Shown piece after piece: positions 4,241 through 5,353 of a stretch of 5,353 bases of DNA. The notes below the pieces were generated by a model. The model was not told the origin of the DNA. It was given only the letters and a program-made list of their open reading frames with translations, and searched no databases. Position numbers and translations under genes: made by a program. This DNA is from an uncultured Opitutales bacterium. GTDB lineage: Bacteria; Verrucomicrobiota; Verrucomicrobiia; Opitutales; UBA2995. Location: assembly GCA_937920335.1 (NCBI GenBank), contig CALGUT010000229.1:1-5353 (forward strand). The letters are read 5' to 3'. Every line of letters starts with the position of its first letter. The first letter of the stretch is position 1.

Positions 4241-5353
4241 CATCACTCATCACCCTTCTTGATCTTGGCCTGTTTATTTCTGGCTGCTCCAAGCTACGCC
4301 CAGGACGACGACAAGAAAAAGCCCCTCCCGTCCATTGTCGAAAAAACAGCCTCCATGGAAAAGCGATCCGGCTTTATTGATTATTACTGGGACGCCACCG
4401 AAGGAGAGATCTGGTTGGAGATCGATCAGTGGGATAAAGAGTTCCTTTGCGTGAATGCTTTGGCATCCGGAGTTGGATCGAACGACATTGGGCTCGACCG
4501 CAACCAGCTGGGGCGGGAACGCATCGTGAAGTTTCAACGGGTAGGGAAGAAGGTGCTGATGGTGCAGCCTAATTACGACTATCGGGCAGTGTCGGATAAT
4601 CCGGAGGAGGCGAAGTCGGTCGAGGAGGCGTTTGCCCAATCGGTGCTTTGGGGCTTCAAGGTCGAAGCCGAGGAAGACGGAAAGGTGCTAGTTAATCTTA
4701 CCAAGTTTCTGCTTCGGGACGCTCACGGCATTGTGGGCCGCTTAAAAAATAGCAAACCCAAGCAAGGCGATTACTCGGTGGATGATTCTCGGTCCGCCAT
4801 TTATCTCGAACGCACCAAGAACTTTCCGAAAAACTCCGAGTTTGAAGGATTGGTAACTTACAAAGGTGTTCCCGGATCCCAGGCTTCCTGGATACGCTCG
4901 GTTACACCGACTGCCGAGTTCATCACGGTGCGTCAGCATCATTCGTTTATTCAACTGCCCGACGATGACTACGAGCCCCGTGTATTCGACCCGCGGAGCG
5001 GATACATTCCGATGTCCTATCAGGATTATGCCACGCCGATTAGTCAGCCGCTGGTGAAGCGGTTGATCATTCGGCATCGGTTAGAGAAGAAAGATCCTGA
5101 GGCCAAAATCAGTGAGGCTGTGGAACCGATTGTTTATTACCTGGATCGAGGTGCACCCGAACCCATTAAGTCGGCCCTGATCGAAGGGGCAGAATGGTGG
5201 AACCAGGCCTTCGAAGCAGCGGGCTACAAAGATGCCTTCCAGGTGAAAGTGTTACCGGACGAAGCGGACCTGCTGGACATTCGATACAATGTGATCAACT
5301 GGGTACATCGCTCAACGCGGGGTTGGTCATACGGTGCCTCGGTGGTCGATCCC
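4229..5353 (+). CDS. Secreted zinc-dependent metalloprotease, DUF5117/DUF4953 type (3' truncated)
   Basis: The first 375 codons of a large exported metalloprotease; the frame is open to the last base of the window. Residues 1-24 are a Sec signal (hydrophobic 10-20, probable cleavage SYA-Q25). A charged linker (QDDDKKK) follows, then a short DUF5118-like segment around 33-50 and a DUF5117-like region, about 55-285, including GLDRNQLGRERIVKF (88-102) and SVDDSRSAIYLERTKNFP (183-200). From about 299 begins the DUF4953-type catalytic part: EPIVYYLDRGAPEPI (299-313), GAEWWNQAFEAAGY (320-333) and YNVINWVHRSTRGWSYGAS (353-371), strongly conserved in this family. The zinc motif HExxH expected further on lies beyond the window, so catalytic competence cannot be checked. 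Family members are usually 800 or more residues, so more than half is missing. The start is fixed by an in-frame TAA at 4202 with no ATG, GTG or TTG between; there is no Shine-Dalgarno. Substrate is unknown; a secreted or periplasmic protease role is inferred. Confidence 0.88.
   Translation, partial: MNKFHHSSPFLILACLFLAAPSYAQDDDKKKPLPSIVEKTASMEKRSGFIDYYWDATEGEIWLEIDQWDKEFLCVNALASGVGSNDIGLDRNQLGRERIVKFQRVGKKVLMVQPNYDYRAVSDNPEEAKSVEEAFAQSVLWGFKVEAEEDGKVLVNLTKFLLRDAHGIVGRLKNSKPKQGDYSVDDSRSAIYLERTKNFPKNSEFEGLVTYKGVPGSQASWIRSVTPTAEFITVRQHHSFIQLPDDDYEPRVFDPRSGYIPMSYQDYATPISQPLVKRLIIRHRLEKKDPEAKISEAVEPIVYYLDRGAPEPIKSALIEGAEWWNQAFEAAGYKDAFQVKVLPDEADLLDIRYNVINWVHRSTRGWSYGASVVDP

Noticed and set aside
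4274..5077. Two minus-strand open frames (4274-4639 and 4742-5077)
   Set aside because: Both lie antisense inside the metalloprotease, whose + strand translation is clearly conserved; they are by-products of its codon use.
1..5353. A new defence or mobile-element system
   Set aside because: No nuclease, helicase, transposase, integrase, toxin-antitoxin or reverse-transcriptase signature is seen; all genes fit known metabolic, envelope or protease families.

Overview
This window is a stretch of ordinary-looking bacterial chromosome with five protein genes, all on the + strand. The first is cut by the left edge and the last by the right edge. Base composition looks roughly balanced by eye. Four of the five genes visibly encode exported or membrane proteins; the start of the fifth lies outside the window. 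The protein families suggest a heterotroph of the Verrucomicrobiota/Planctomycetota kind: tandem secreted amidohydrolases and a secreted beta-propeller whose mature protein starts like the 'W.QFRGP.GSG' proteins common there. A DUF6090-type membrane protein and a DUF5117-type zinc metalloprotease are families I associate more with Bacteroidota and relatives. The taxonomic placement is therefore an inference of moderate to low confidence. No RNA genes, CRISPR array, insertion sequence or recognisable defence system is visible.

Layout. Positions 1-275 hold the C-terminal end of an amidohydrolase. It is followed after 3 bp by a second, complete amidohydrolase (279-1502), so the two form a translationally tight pair. 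The second protein keeps the fold signatures but lacks several metal-ligand residues, which hints at an unequal pair. A 267-bp gap (1503-1769) carries inverted repeats and a plausible promoter for the next gene, a secreted beta-propeller with an EF-hand insertion (1770-3260). A 64-bp gap leads to a single-pass DUF6090-like membrane protein (3325-4119). A 109-bp gap rich in short tandem repeats then leads to the N-terminal 375 residues of a secreted zinc-dependent metalloprotease (4229 to the right edge).

How the parts relate. The amidohydrolase pair clearly belongs together. The three downstream genes show no obvious common pathway. The most notable non-coding signal is a leader shared by the DUF6090-like gene and the metalloprotease gene: 28 of 32 bases match at 3305-3336 and 4209-4240, ending at and just past both start codons. 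Neither gene has a Shine-Dalgarno sequence, and both starts are fixed by upstream in-frame stops. Just before the second copy are a 7-bp tandem array that begins at the stop codon of the DUF6090-like gene and a 9-bp tandem array. I did not find a convincing new multi-gene system; the small-scale structure at 3261-3336 and 4117-4240 is where a second look would be best spent.
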